A model generated the notes under the pieces. That model was not told where the DNA came from. It made no database searches and was given only the letters and a program-made list of their open reading frames with translations. Positions 7,887-15,398 of a DNA stretch of 64,000 nucleotides are shown here, one piece after another; position 1 is the stretch's first letter; the number at the start of each line of letters is the position of its first letter. The DNA comes from Magnetaquiglobus sp039908105 (GTDB taxonomy: Bacteria; Pseudomonadota; Magnetococcia; Magnetococcales; Magnetaquicoccaceae): NCBI GenBank assembly GCA_039908105.1, contig JAMOBI010000007.1, forward strand, positions 8,032 to 72,031, given 5' to 3'. Made by a program: the position numbers and the translations under genes.

Positions 7887-8888
7887 ATGCCGGAGTTCAT
7901 CCCTTTATATCGCCCGGATTTGACGAGCGCTGATCAACAGGCGCTGCTGGATCAGCTGGAGCGCGCGCCGTTTGTCGATGGGGAGGCCGTACGTGTCTGG
8001 GAGGCGGGCTGGGAGCGGCAATGGGGGCGGCGTGCCGTGGCGTTTGCCGGCCATGACGAGGCGGTGCGCTGTTTGAAGGAGATTCTGGGCTGGCGTTCCG
8101 GGGATGCGGTGGGGGTCGATCCGCTGCTCGATCCGGCCTGGAGTGAGGCGCTGGCAGCCAATTGGCTGCAGGCGGTCTGGCGCGACATCGACCCGCAGAC
8201 GGGGCAAGCGTGCAGGGAGCCGGTTGCGCATCCGCAAGCCACCGCTCCCCTGCGCGCCGTGGTGGTGAACCACCCGTTCGGGCTGCCGGCCCTTCTGCCG
8301 GATCCGGCCTGGCTGGTGATCGAGGAGATCTCCGCGCTGGTGCAGCCCCTGCCGGGAGTGGGGCAGGGGGCGGTGCAGCTGGTCAACGGCGCCGGGCCGC
8401 GTATTTTGCCGGTCGGGACCGGATGTCTGCTCCTCTCGACCGATGAACCCCTGATCGAAGCCCTGCTGAAAAAAAGATCCCGGCCACCGGGTGCGGCAGC
8501 CTGCGCGTTGGGCAGCGCGTTGCTGGCAGCGATGCCCGCACGGCTGGCACGACGCCGGGAGCTGGCCGAACGCTTTTTGGGATTGCGGCTGCGGGGTTTT
8601 GGGAAACTCCCGGACAATCCGGTCGGGGGGCGGGCTTGGGAGCTGTTTCACCTGCTCATGCGCGATGCGGAGGTGTCAACCGCGCTGCAAGCCTTTCTGC
8701 ATAAGGCCGGCATCGGCTGTGGCACGCCGCTCTGGTACACCCCCCGCCTGCCCGAAGGGGTTGTTCTGCCCGGCCTGCAAGCCTGCCAACGCCATGCCCT
8801 GGCAATACCGCTCTATGCCGCGCTCTCGGATCCGGAGGCCAAAAAAATCATCAACCGGATCCATCGCTGGGCGGAGCGGTGTCAGTGA
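7887..8888 (+). CDS. DegT/DnrJ/EryC1-like aminotransferase fold protein, probably catalytically dead
   Basis: A 333-residue protein whose start (FIPLYRPDLTSADQQALLDQL) and end (LAIPLYAALSDPEAKKIINRI) match sugar aminotransferases of the DegT family. The PLP chemistry looks lost. The usual [V/I]EDAAQ segment reads VIEEISALVQP, and the region that normally holds the Schiff-base lysine before 'TGEGG' reads GPRILPVGTGC, with Arg where Lys is expected. It could be a regulatory or structural pseudoenzyme, or a decayed gene. The reading frame is intact. I used the ATG at 7887; an in-frame GTG at 7848 would add 13 residues. No Shine-Dalgarno is strong for either. It lies between two repeat segments with no operon partner. 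Confidence 0.65.
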   Translation: MPEFIPLYRPDLTSADQQALLDQLERAPFVDGEAVRVWEAGWERQWGRRAVAFAGHDEAVRCLKEILGWRSGDAVGVDPLLDPAWSEALAANWLQAVWRDIDPQTGQACREPVAHPQATAPLRAVVVNHPFGLPALLPDPAWLVIEEISALVQPLPGVGQGAVQLVNGAGPRILPVGTGCLLLSTDEPLIEALLKKRSRPPGAAACALGSALLAAMPARLARRRELAERFLGLRLRGFGKLPDNPVGGRAWELFHLLMRDAEVSTALQAFLHKAGIGCGTPLWYTPRLPEGVVLPGLQACQRHALAIPLYAALSDPEAKKIINRIHRWAERCQ

Positions 8889-8943
8889 ACCGCGGTCATG
8901 CGTGCGTTCAGATCAAGCCATGCGGTGAGATGCTTGCCCTCCC

Positions 8944-8987
8944 CGGTTGGGGGGTGAGGGGGTTCTCCCCCCATCATGCAAGATTGG
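8944..8987 (+). repeat. Family B G-rich hairpin repeat, copy 1
   Basis: A G-run followed by TGAGGGGGTTCTCCCCCC and ATCATGCAAG. The G-rich arm and the C-run can pair. Similar sequences occur at 27084-27125 (same strand) and 34600-34645 (opposite strand), so this is a dispersed repeat. It lies downstream of the aminotransferase-like gene and could act as a terminator for it. Confidence 0.6.
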
Positions 8988-9027
8988 ATGGCGGCACGGG
9001 TGGTATCGGTCATGGGGTAGGGGATCT

Positions 9028-9666
9028 TCAGCCCGGCTCAAGGTGTGTTGGGGTGGTTTGTGAGGGGAACGCCGCTTCCAGCGCGGCATCGACGGCAGGA
9101 TTCAGACCGGGAGGTGGATCGTGGAGCGATCTTCCGTTGACGCGGCTGGTCAGCAAGATCGGATGGCCATCCTTGGCACTGTTATCGAACACCATGAGGA
9201 TATCCGCTTGCGGTGCAAACCAGATCAATTGTGCATGGGAGCGATGGTATCGAGCCATCGCCTTGGCGGCTTCCACGGCATGACCGCCCTTTGCGATCCG
9301 TTCGGAAACGCGCAGCGGGGAGAGTTCCGGCGGATGAAGCGAGATGTAGATGAGTCCGAATTTGAAACCAGATTCTTTTGCGGACAGAACGTCGTCCCGG
9401 TATTTGGGCGATGAGAGAACCGTCTCAACCATGAAGCTGCGCTTGGCCTGGATGTGGTCTGCCACTTCCCGGTCGATTGCCTGGGCCGCCAGTAAATTGA
9501 GTTGGTTTTGCGAGGCTTCTGGAAATGGGTCGCGTAACGCGAGGGTACGCTCGTCCGCGTTGAGTTTGATCAGGGCGCGGTGGCCAAGGTCATCAAGAAA
9601 GTGTGTCGCGAAGCTGGATTTGCCCGCGCCATTGGGGCCGGCGATCATCCACATCCAGTGCGCCAC
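9028..9666 (-). CDS. Zeta-toxin-like P-loop kinase/ATPase
   Basis: A 212-residue protein with Walker A AGPNGAGKSS at residues 9-18, then KLNADE, the acidic-residue motif of the zeta family, and FMVETVLSS, the conserved Glu-containing strand. Zeta toxins phosphorylate UDP-N-acetylglucosamine-type sugars and block wall synthesis, but many chromosomal homologues of this size are uncharacterised ATPases. It is preceded by a 71-residue gene whose stop lies 20 bp upstream, the arrangement of a small antitoxin-like partner plus zeta protein. The C-terminal tail is Pro-rich and probably disordered. The fold is clear; toxin activity is inference. Confidence 0.75.
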   Translation of the reverse strand: MAHWMWMIAGPNGAGKSSFATHFLDDLGHRALIKLNADERTLALRDPFPEASQNQLNLLAAQAIDREVADHIQAKRSFMVETVLSSPKYRDDVLSAKESGFKFGLIYISLHPPELSPLRVSERIAKGGHAVEAAKAMARYHRSHAQLIWFAPQADILMVFDNSAKDGHPILLTSRVNGRSLHDPPPGLNPAVDAALEAAFPSQTTPTHLEPG

Positions 9667-9686
9667 ACTTGGATCCTTGCGGGGGT

Positions 9687-9902
9687 CTAGAGTGGGTGGA
9701 TCGGACGTTCTGGCGGCTGTCTGACCGCGAGTTGACCACCCATGGCTCCATGGGTTGGGATGCCGAGATGGTCATTCTTGGCAACTTCGGCTTTGGCTGC
9801 CCGGTTGAAAGATCTCTGGGCGAGCCTGATCACGGCGGCGGCGTCATCAAAGACGCTGTCGTCGTCTGATTCGACCTGTTTGATTTTCCGAACCGCGCCC
9901 AT
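9687..9902 (-). CDS. Small protein paired with the zeta-like gene (putative antitoxin)
   Basis: A 71-residue protein starting MGAVRKIKQVESDDD, acidic at the N-terminus, with a helical core (DDAAAVIRLAQRSFNRAAKAEVAK) and a Pro-rich end. I do not recognise a named family. I took the ATG at 9902 because AAGGGA precedes it by about 9 bp; a longer frame reaching 10142 is low-complexity and looks non-coding. Its size, order and 20-bp spacing to the zeta-like gene suggest a cognate partner, but no epsilon-antitoxin signature is visible. Confidence 0.5.
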   Translation of the reverse strand: MGAVRKIKQVESDDDSVFDDAAAVIRLAQRSFNRAAKAEVAKNDHLGIPTHGAMGGQLAVRQPPERPIHPL

Positions 9903-10443
9903 GATGGTTGTCCCTTGGTTGAAATCCGCTGATGAGGCATCATCGCGCTTTTCGTGGCAAACTGCAAGCCAAGAGTTGCCTTGAGTGGTTTTGGTAGGCT
10001 TTGATTTTTTTGTCCAGCCCTCCGGCAAAGTCGATGTCGTTGTTGTGTATTTCGGGCTTGAGGATGACGAAGGCCCGGATTGGATGGGCCTTCGTCGTCC
10101 AATCTTGTTGGATTTTGCAAGAGGAAAGACTCTTGGAAACATACGAGATAATAAGTGCTACCAAGAATTGTTATTGTGCAGCCACGACTCGTTTGGTTGG
10201 TGTCCTTCTTTTATTGCTGATTTGTAATAGGATGTAATGGATTGGATTGCCTTTCTCAACGCGGATTCTTCCGTATGAGCGAAAGGAGCTGCAAAGTATA
10301 TATAAGTTATAGTATTGTTTATTGCTTGATTTTATGGTGCAAATCAGGCGTTTTTTGTTTGGAAACAAACACCAAGAGTTTCCTGATAAAAAGGAACTCC
10401 TGACTGGTGGTACATCCATTTGAACGTTGGAAACCTTTAAACC
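9903..10443. other. 541-bp intergenic region before ligA
   Basis: No convincing gene on either strand. The part from 10200 to 10440 is clearly AT-richer than its surroundings and must hold the ligA promoter, but no single -35/-10 pair stands out. The hairpin at 10066-10096 is listed separately. Short open frames on both strands show no family resemblance. Confidence 0.5.
10066..10096. terminator. Strong 11-bp hairpin
   Basis: GACGAAGGCCC (10066-10076) and GGGCCTTCGTC (10086-10096) pair perfectly around a 9-nt loop. No U-tract follows directly on either strand, so a factor-independent terminator role is uncertain. Confidence 0.4.
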
Positions 10444-12477
10444 ATGACAACCCCCGCCCCCGAACCCCTCTCCCGCCTGCTGGCGTTGCGCGTCGAGCTG
10501 GCCCATCACAATTATCGCTATCATGTGCTCGATGCCCCCGAGATCAGCGACGACGCTTATGATGCGCTGTTTCGCGATCTGGAGGCGTTGGAGCGGGCGC
10601 ATCCCGAGTGGATCACCCCGGACTCGCCCACCCAACGGGTGGGGGCGGCACCGCTGGAGGGGTTTGAAAAGGTGGTGCATCGGGTGCCGATGCTCTCGAT
10701 TGACACGGTGGCCGATGTGGCCGAGTTTCACCGTCGGGTGAGCGAGGGGTTGGGCGTGGAGGCGGTCGAGTACGCTGCCGAACCGAAGATCGACGGCGTG
10801 GCGGTGAGTCTGATTTATGAACGGGGTCTGCTGGTCTGCGTGGCCACGCGCGGCGATGGTCGGGAGGGGGAGGAGGTGACCGCGCAGGCGCGTACCATCC
10901 CGTCGTTGCCGTTGCGTCTGCTCGGGGATGGTCATCCAGAGCTTCTGGAGGCGCGTGGCGAGGTATTCATGCAGTTGGCGGCTTTTGATCGGTACAATGC
11001 CCGTGCGCTGGAAACCGGCGAAAAAACCTTTGCCAATCCGCGCAATGCCGCTGCCGGGAGTCTCCGTCAGCTCGACCCGCGCATCACCGCACAACGCCCG
11101 TTGAAGCTCTTCTGTCACGGCGTGGGCGAGGTGGTGGCCGAGGGTTGGCCGACCCGGCACGACCAGGTTATGGCCCGCTTTCGCAAGTGGGGGTTGCCTA
11201 CCTGCCCGGATGCCGAGGTGGTGCGTGGGGTGGCGGGGTGTCGGGACTATTATGAGAGATTGCGGGCGCGGCGCGATCAACTGCCCTACGAGATCGACGG
11301 CATGGTCTTCAAGGTGAACGAACTGGCCTGGCGCGAGCGGTTGGGTTTTGTCGCCCGGGCGCCGCGTTGGGCTGCGGCCTGCAAGTTCCCGTCGCGCGAG
11401 GCGTTGACCTGTGTGGAGGCGATCGATGTGCAGGTGGGGCGTACCGGCGCCTTGACCCCGGTGGCACGGTTGCAACCCGTGGGGGTGGGCGGGGTGACGG
11501 TGACCAATGCCACGCTGCACAACTTCGAGGAGCTGTCCCGCAAGGATGTGCGACCCGGTGATACGGTGCGGGTGCGGCGTGCCGGGGATGTGATCCCCGA
11601 GGTGGTGGAGGTGGTGGCAGAAAAACGCCCGGCCGAATCCGTGCCTGTTCCCTGGCCGGAGCGCTGTCCGGTGTGCGGCGGGGAGGTGGCCCAGGCCGAG
11701 GGGGAGGTGGTGATCCGCTGTGTGGCGGGATTTTCGTGTCCGGCGCAGCGCAAGGAGGCGGTGCGGCACTTTGCCTCGCGGCGCGCGCTGAACATCGAGG
11801 GGTTGGGCGACAAGCTGGTGGAGTTGCTGTTCACCCAGGGGTTGATCCGCGATGTGGCTGATTTGTATCGGTTGAGGGAGGCGCCGGAGCGGCTGGTGAC
11901 GCTGGAGCGGCTGGGCGAGAAATCGGTCGAGAATCTTCTGTCCGCCATCGAGGCCAGTCGCGAGCGCCATCTGGAGCGTTTCTTGTTCGCGTTGGGGATT
12001 CGCGAGGTGGGGGAGGCGACCGCAGCCAGTCTGGCGCGGCACTTCGAGAGCATTGAGGCGCTGATGGCTGCGACGCCAGAGGAGTTGCAGGGCGCCTCCG
12101 ATGTCGGACCGGTGGCAGCCGGACGGGTGGTGGCGTTTTTCCAGGCCCCGGCCAATCAAGCGCTGTTGGCGCGTCTTCTGGCCGAGCCGGGGACGGGCTG
12201 GCACCGGGCTGCCGAGCGGCAGGTCGCGACCGATCACCCGTTGGCCGGTGCGACCGTGGTCTTGACCGGCACCCTGACCACCTGGAGCCGTCAAGAGGCC
12301 AAGGCGCGGCTGGAGGCATTGGGTGCCAAGGTCTCCGGGAGTCTCTCCAAGCGGACGCGCTATCTGATCGTCGGCGAGGCGCCGGGGTCGAAACTGACCC
12401 AGGCGCGTGAACTGGGGGTGGAGATCCTCGATGAGGCGGCACTGATCGCCTGGGTCGGGGGTGAACGCAGGGTGTGA
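10444..12477 (+). CDS. ligA: NAD-dependent DNA ligase LigA
   Basis: A 677-residue ligase that seals nicks during replication and repair, using NAD+. The N-terminal Ia domain (HHNYRYHVLD...SDDAYD) binds NMN. The adenylation motif is EPKIDG with the nucleophilic lysine at residue 115. An OB fold follows (TGALTPVARLQPVGVGG), then the four-cysteine zinc finger CPVCGG...CVAGFSC, helix-hairpin-helix repeats and a C-terminal BRCT domain (~593-677, LAGATVVLTGTL). Length and order are those of full bacterial LigA. The upstream 500 bp are non-coding. An MNT/HEPN pair follows 88 bp downstream and is not obviously related. Confidence 0.97.
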   Translation: MTTPAPEPLSRLLALRVELAHHNYRYHVLDAPEISDDAYDALFRDLEALERAHPEWITPDSPTQRVGAAPLEGFEKVVHRVPMLSIDTVADVAEFHRRVSEGLGVEAVEYAAEPKIDGVAVSLIYERGLLVCVATRGDGREGEEVTAQARTIPSLPLRLLGDGHPELLEARGEVFMQLAAFDRYNARALETGEKTFANPRNAAAGSLRQLDPRITAQRPLKLFCHGVGEVVAEGWPTRHDQVMARFRKWGLPTCPDAEVVRGVAGCRDYYERLRARRDQLPYEIDGMVFKVNELAWRERLGFVARAPRWAAACKFPSREALTCVEAIDVQVGRTGALTPVARLQPVGVGGVTVTNATLHNFEELSRKDVRPGDTVRVRRAGDVIPEVVEVVAEKRPAESVPVPWPERCPVCGGEVAQAEGEVVIRCVAGFSCPAQRKEAVRHFASRRALNIEGLGDKLVELLFTQGLIRDVADLYRLREAPERLVTLERLGEKSVENLLSAIEASRERHLERFLFALGIREVGEATAASLARHFESIEALMAATPEELQGASDVGPVAAGRVVAFFQAPANQALLARLLAEPGTGWHRAAERQVATDHPLAGATVVLTGTLTTWSRQEAKARLEALGAKVSGSLSKRTRYLIVGEAPGSKLTQARELGVEILDEAALIAWVGGERRV

Positions 12478-12565
12478 GCGGGCGGTGGTTTAATCCCAGG
12501 TGGTATTATGTTAAAGTGATAGCGGTACTGTTGAGGTGGCTGACGTGCGAAGGGGAGGAGACACG

Positions 12566-12898
12566 ATGCGATTGATAACCGAGCAGGAGTTATTGGTGAT
12601 GATCGGGCGCATTGCCGAGGTGATCCAACCCGAGAAAATTTGGTTGTTCGGTTCCATGGTGCGCGGTGAGGCAACGGAGGGGTCGGATATCGATCTACTG
12701 GTGGTGGAGCAAGAGGGGTTCGAGCAGCGCAGTCGCTGGCGGGAGCTGGAAAAAATTCGCGATTTATTGGTCGATTTTCCGATGTCGAAGGATGTTCTGC
12801 TTTACAGCATGCAGGAGATGGATTGCTGGCAAGGGTCTGGTCAACACATCATTGCGCATGTCGTGAACGAGGGCCGGTTGCTTTATGAACGGATCTGA
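12566..12898 (+). CDS. MNT-domain nucleotidyltransferase (antitoxin of an MNT/HEPN pair)
   Basis: A 110-residue minimal nucleotidyltransferase. The motif LFGSMVRGEATEGSDIDLL fits the family GS-X10-D-X-D exactly. In characterised pairs such proteins AMPylate and silence the HEPN partner. GGGGAGGAG lies just before the ATG. It overlaps the downstream HEPN gene by 14 bp, the usual tight coupling of this module. Confidence 0.85.
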   Translation: MRLITEQELLVMIGRIAEVIQPEKIWLFGSMVRGEATEGSDIDLLVVEQEGFEQRSRWRELEKIRDLLVDFPMSKDVLLYSMQEMDCWQGSGQHIIAHVVNEGRLLYERI

Positions 12899-13280
12899 GC
12901 GGGCAAAAACCTATCGGCTCATGGCAGCCAAGGATCGGCATGCCTTGTCGTTGATGACCGAGGCATCCGGCGTCGCGGTGGAGATTTTTGGTTTTCATGT
13001 GCAGCAGGCCGTGGAGAAGGGATTGAAGGCATGGCTCTGCATGTTGGAGGCGAACTTTCCGAAAAAGCATGATCTCAAAGCTTTGGCGTTTCTGATCCGA
13101 CAGGCTGGAGGTGTGATTCCGGAGGAGTTTCTGCCGCTGTTGAGTTTTACGGATTTTGCCACCACGTTTCGTTACGATGCCTACGATGCGTTCGATGCCC
13201 CTTTGAACCGGGAAGAGATCGTGGAGTTGGTGGGGCGATTCCTGATGCATGTTGATCGGTTGCTTGACGAGGGCAGTTGA
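12885..13280 (+). CDS. HEPN-domain protein (toxin candidate of an MNT/HEPN pair)
   Basis: A 131-residue all-helical protein. The segment FHVQQAVEKGLKAWL followed by FPKKHDLKAL is typical of the HEPN family that pairs with MNT enzymes. I cannot find a clear R-X4-6-H RNase motif, so ribonuclease activity is doubtful from sequence alone. It may be the kind of HEPN protein that works only as a complex with the MNT protein. It overlaps the MNT gene and is followed by a broken vapBC-like locus. Confidence 0.8.
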   Translation: MNGSERAKTYRLMAAKDRHALSLMTEASGVAVEIFGFHVQQAVEKGLKAWLCMLEANFPKKHDLKALAFLIRQAGGVIPEEFLPLLSFTDFATTFRYDAYDAFDAPLNREEIVELVGRFLMHVDRLLDEGS

Positions 13281-13345
13281 CAGTCGCTGTTGGGTGACTT
13301 GGACATAAACCCAGCGGATTTATTTTTGTTTGCGGAGAGATGCGT

Positions 13346-13501
13346 ATGCCGGAGCAGCATTCTGTTCTTGAGAAGGAGTCGGTCACTCGACTGGCCGAAG
13401 AAACATATGGCGCCTGGGGACGCATGACGCTTGCCGAGTGTGATGACTGGATGCAACAGCGGCGCCAGGAGGATTGGGGGGATGAAGAGAGGATGGTATG
13501 A
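13346..13501 (+). CDS. VapB-like small antitoxin
   Basis: A 51-residue protein, too short for usual ORF cut-offs. It starts MPEQHSVLEKESVTRLAEETYG and contains TYGAWGRMTLAECDDWM, resembling short VapB/AbrB-partner antitoxins found directly before PIN-domain toxins. GGAGAGA precedes the ATG at 13346 by 5-6 bp. Its stop overlaps the ATG of the vapC remnant by ATGA. The intact frame next to a destroyed toxin suggests a decaying toxin-antitoxin locus. Confidence 0.5.
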   Translation: MPEQHSVLEKESVTRLAEETYGAWGRMTLAECDDWMQQRRQEDWGDEERMV

Positions 13502-13617
13502 ACTTTTTTGCCGCAACAGCCTTGGAAAGCGCTCTTCCCCTGGTGACGCGTAATCTTGCCGACTTTGAAACCATCCCCGGATTATCCCTGATCGATCCAT
13601 TTGCAGCGTGGCATTGA
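13498..13617 (+). pseudogene. C-terminal remnant of a VapC-type PIN toxin
   Basis: A 39-codon frame reading MNFFAATALESALPLVTRN followed by LADFETIPGLSLIDPF, the typical last segment of VapC (iAatAl.hgl.lvTrN..DF..i..l.l..Pf). About 100 N-terminal residues with the first catalytic aspartates are missing. The new ATG sits at the exact place where vapC normally starts after vapB, so an internal deletion joined the start region to the C-terminus. Confidence 0.7.
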
Positions 13618-13713
13618 TTTCAATCTTTGGAAAACGCGTCGCGATCCGCTACACTGTCACGGTTTGTTGAAAAAATTCCGTCATCCGCTTTGGAAAGCGT
13701 GATCAAAGAGCCT

Positions 13714-15363
13714 ATGGAAGCCTTGCTGGCCCTGGCCCAGGTCAACCCGCACGTCGGTGCCCTGGAGAAGAATCTGGAGATGCTGCTCGATTGCGCGCGC
13801 GGTGCGGTAGCGGCTGGCGCGCAGCTGGTGATCTTTCCGGAGCTGGTGTTGACCGGCTATCCGCCCGAGGATCTGCTGCACAAACCGTTGTTCCTCGACC
13901 GTTTGCGCGAGGTGGAGCGCCGTTTTCACCGCGCCTTGGGCGATCTGGGCATCGATGCGGTCTACGGGTCGATTCGCCAGGGGGGCAGCGGGCTGATCAA
14001 TGCCGGGGTGTATGTGCGCGCCGGACGGGAGGAGGGGTTTGCCGGCAAGCGCTGGCTGCCCAATTTCGGTGTGTTCGACGAACAGCGCTATTTCGAGTCG
14101 AGCCGCAGCGTGCGCACCTTTGCCTTTCACGGCATGCCGTTCGGCATCACCATCTGCGAGGATTTGTGGCGTACCGGCGATCCGTTGGCGGCGCTCGCCA
14201 AAAGTGAGGCCGCGTTCGTGATCAACATCAACGCCTCGCCCTATCACATCCGCAAGCAGCGCGAACGGGAGGAGGTCGCCTGGCAGAGGATTCTTGAGCA
14301 CGGTCTGCCGGTAGTCTACGTCAACCTGGTGGGCGGACAGGACGAGTTGGTCTTTGATGGCGGCAGTTTTGCCATGAACCGCAGCGGCGAGGTGGCGTTG
14401 CGGGCGCCTTTGTTCGATGAGTCCCTGCAGTTTCTGACCGTGCGGCGCGAGCCGGCTGGGGTGGTTCGTTTCGATGCCGGCCCCAAGAGCGCGGAGTTGG
14501 AGGAGGATGCGGAGATCTATCGCGCCCTGGTGCTCGGCCTGCGTGATTACGTGGCCAAGAACGGTTTCCGTTCCGTGGTGCTGGGGCTCTCGGGCGGCAT
14601 CGACTCGGCCTTGACTGCGGCCATTTGTGTCGATGCGTTGGGAGCCGAGCGGGTGGGGGCGTTGATGATGCCCTCAACCTACACCGCGCCGATGAGTCTG
14701 GAGGATGCCGCCCTGGTGGCCGAGCGGTTGGGGATCTGTCTGGGCGAGGTGCCGATCGGACCGATGTTCGAGGCGTTCCGGAGTGCCTTGGCAGACGAGT
14801 TCGCCGGTCTGCCGGAGGATACCACCGAGGAGAACCTGCAATCGCGCATTCGTGGCACGCTGTTGATGGCGCTGGCCAACAAGCGCGGCGGCATGGTGGT
14901 GACCACCGGCAACAAGAGCGAGGTGAGCGTCGGATATGCCACGCTTTATGGGGATATGGCCGGGGGGTATTCGGTGTTGAAGGATTTGTTGAAAGAGCGG
15001 GTGTATGCCCTGTCGCGGGCGCGCAACCGCTGGGCGAGCGAGCGGGGCGAGACGCCACCCATTCCGGAGCGGGTGATCGAACGCCCCCCCTCGGCGGAGT
15101 TGCGAGCAGATCAGAAGGATGAGGACTCCCTGCCTCCCTATCCGGTGTTGGATCGGATTCTGGAGCTTTATGTCGAGCGTGAGCAGGGGTTGGAGGAGAT
15201 CGTGGCACGCGGGATCGAACGCGAGACCGTATTGCGGGTGATCCGGCTGGTGGATGGCAATGAGTACAAGCGGCGTCAGGCCGCGCCCGGTGTGCGGGTG
15301 ACGCGCCGTGCCTTTGGCAAGGACCGGCGTTATCCGATCACCAACGGTTTTCGTCTCTCGTGA
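13714..15363 (+). CDS. nadE: Glutamine-dependent NAD+ synthetase
   Basis: A 549-residue two-domain enzyme making NAD+ from deamido-NAD, ATP and glutamine. The N-terminal nitrilase-like amidase has the E-K-C triad in VIFPELVLTGYPPEDLL, the LPNFGVFDEQRYF region (the lysine lies just before, in GKRWLP) and GITICEDLW. The synthetase domain carries the PP-loop LGLSGGIDSALTAAI, and TTGNKSEVSVGYATLYGDMAGG is the deamido-NAD binding segment. I used the ATG at 13714; an in-frame GTG at 13699 and a longer frame to 13627 are alternatives without conserved sequence. The stop abuts the rodZ region. Confidence 0.95.
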   Translation: MEALLALAQVNPHVGALEKNLEMLLDCARGAVAAGAQLVIFPELVLTGYPPEDLLHKPLFLDRLREVERRFHRALGDLGIDAVYGSIRQGGSGLINAGVYVRAGREEGFAGKRWLPNFGVFDEQRYFESSRSVRTFAFHGMPFGITICEDLWRTGDPLAALAKSEAAFVININASPYHIRKQREREEVAWQRILEHGLPVVYVNLVGGQDELVFDGGSFAMNRSGEVALRAPLFDESLQFLTVRREPAGVVRFDAGPKSAELEEDAEIYRALVLGLRDYVAKNGFRSVVLGLSGGIDSALTAAICVDALGAERVGALMMPSTYTAPMSLEDAALVAERLGICLGEVPIGPMFEAFRSALADEFAGLPEDTTEENLQSRIRGTLLMALANKRGGMVVTTGNKSEVSVGYATLYGDMAGGYSVLKDLLKERVYALSRARNRWASERGETPPIPERVIERPPSAELRADQKDEDSLPPYPVLDRILELYVEREQGLEEIVARGIERETVLRVIRLVDGNEYKRRQAAPGVRVTRRAFGKDRRYPITNGFRLS

Positions 15364-15398
15364 GGCGCGAGTTACGGCGGCAGGGTGTGGATGCAGGC

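Noticed and set aside
10171..12294. 707-codon minus-strand frame opposite ligA
   Set aside because: High-GC antisense shadow; the plus strand encodes a complete LigA with all motifs.
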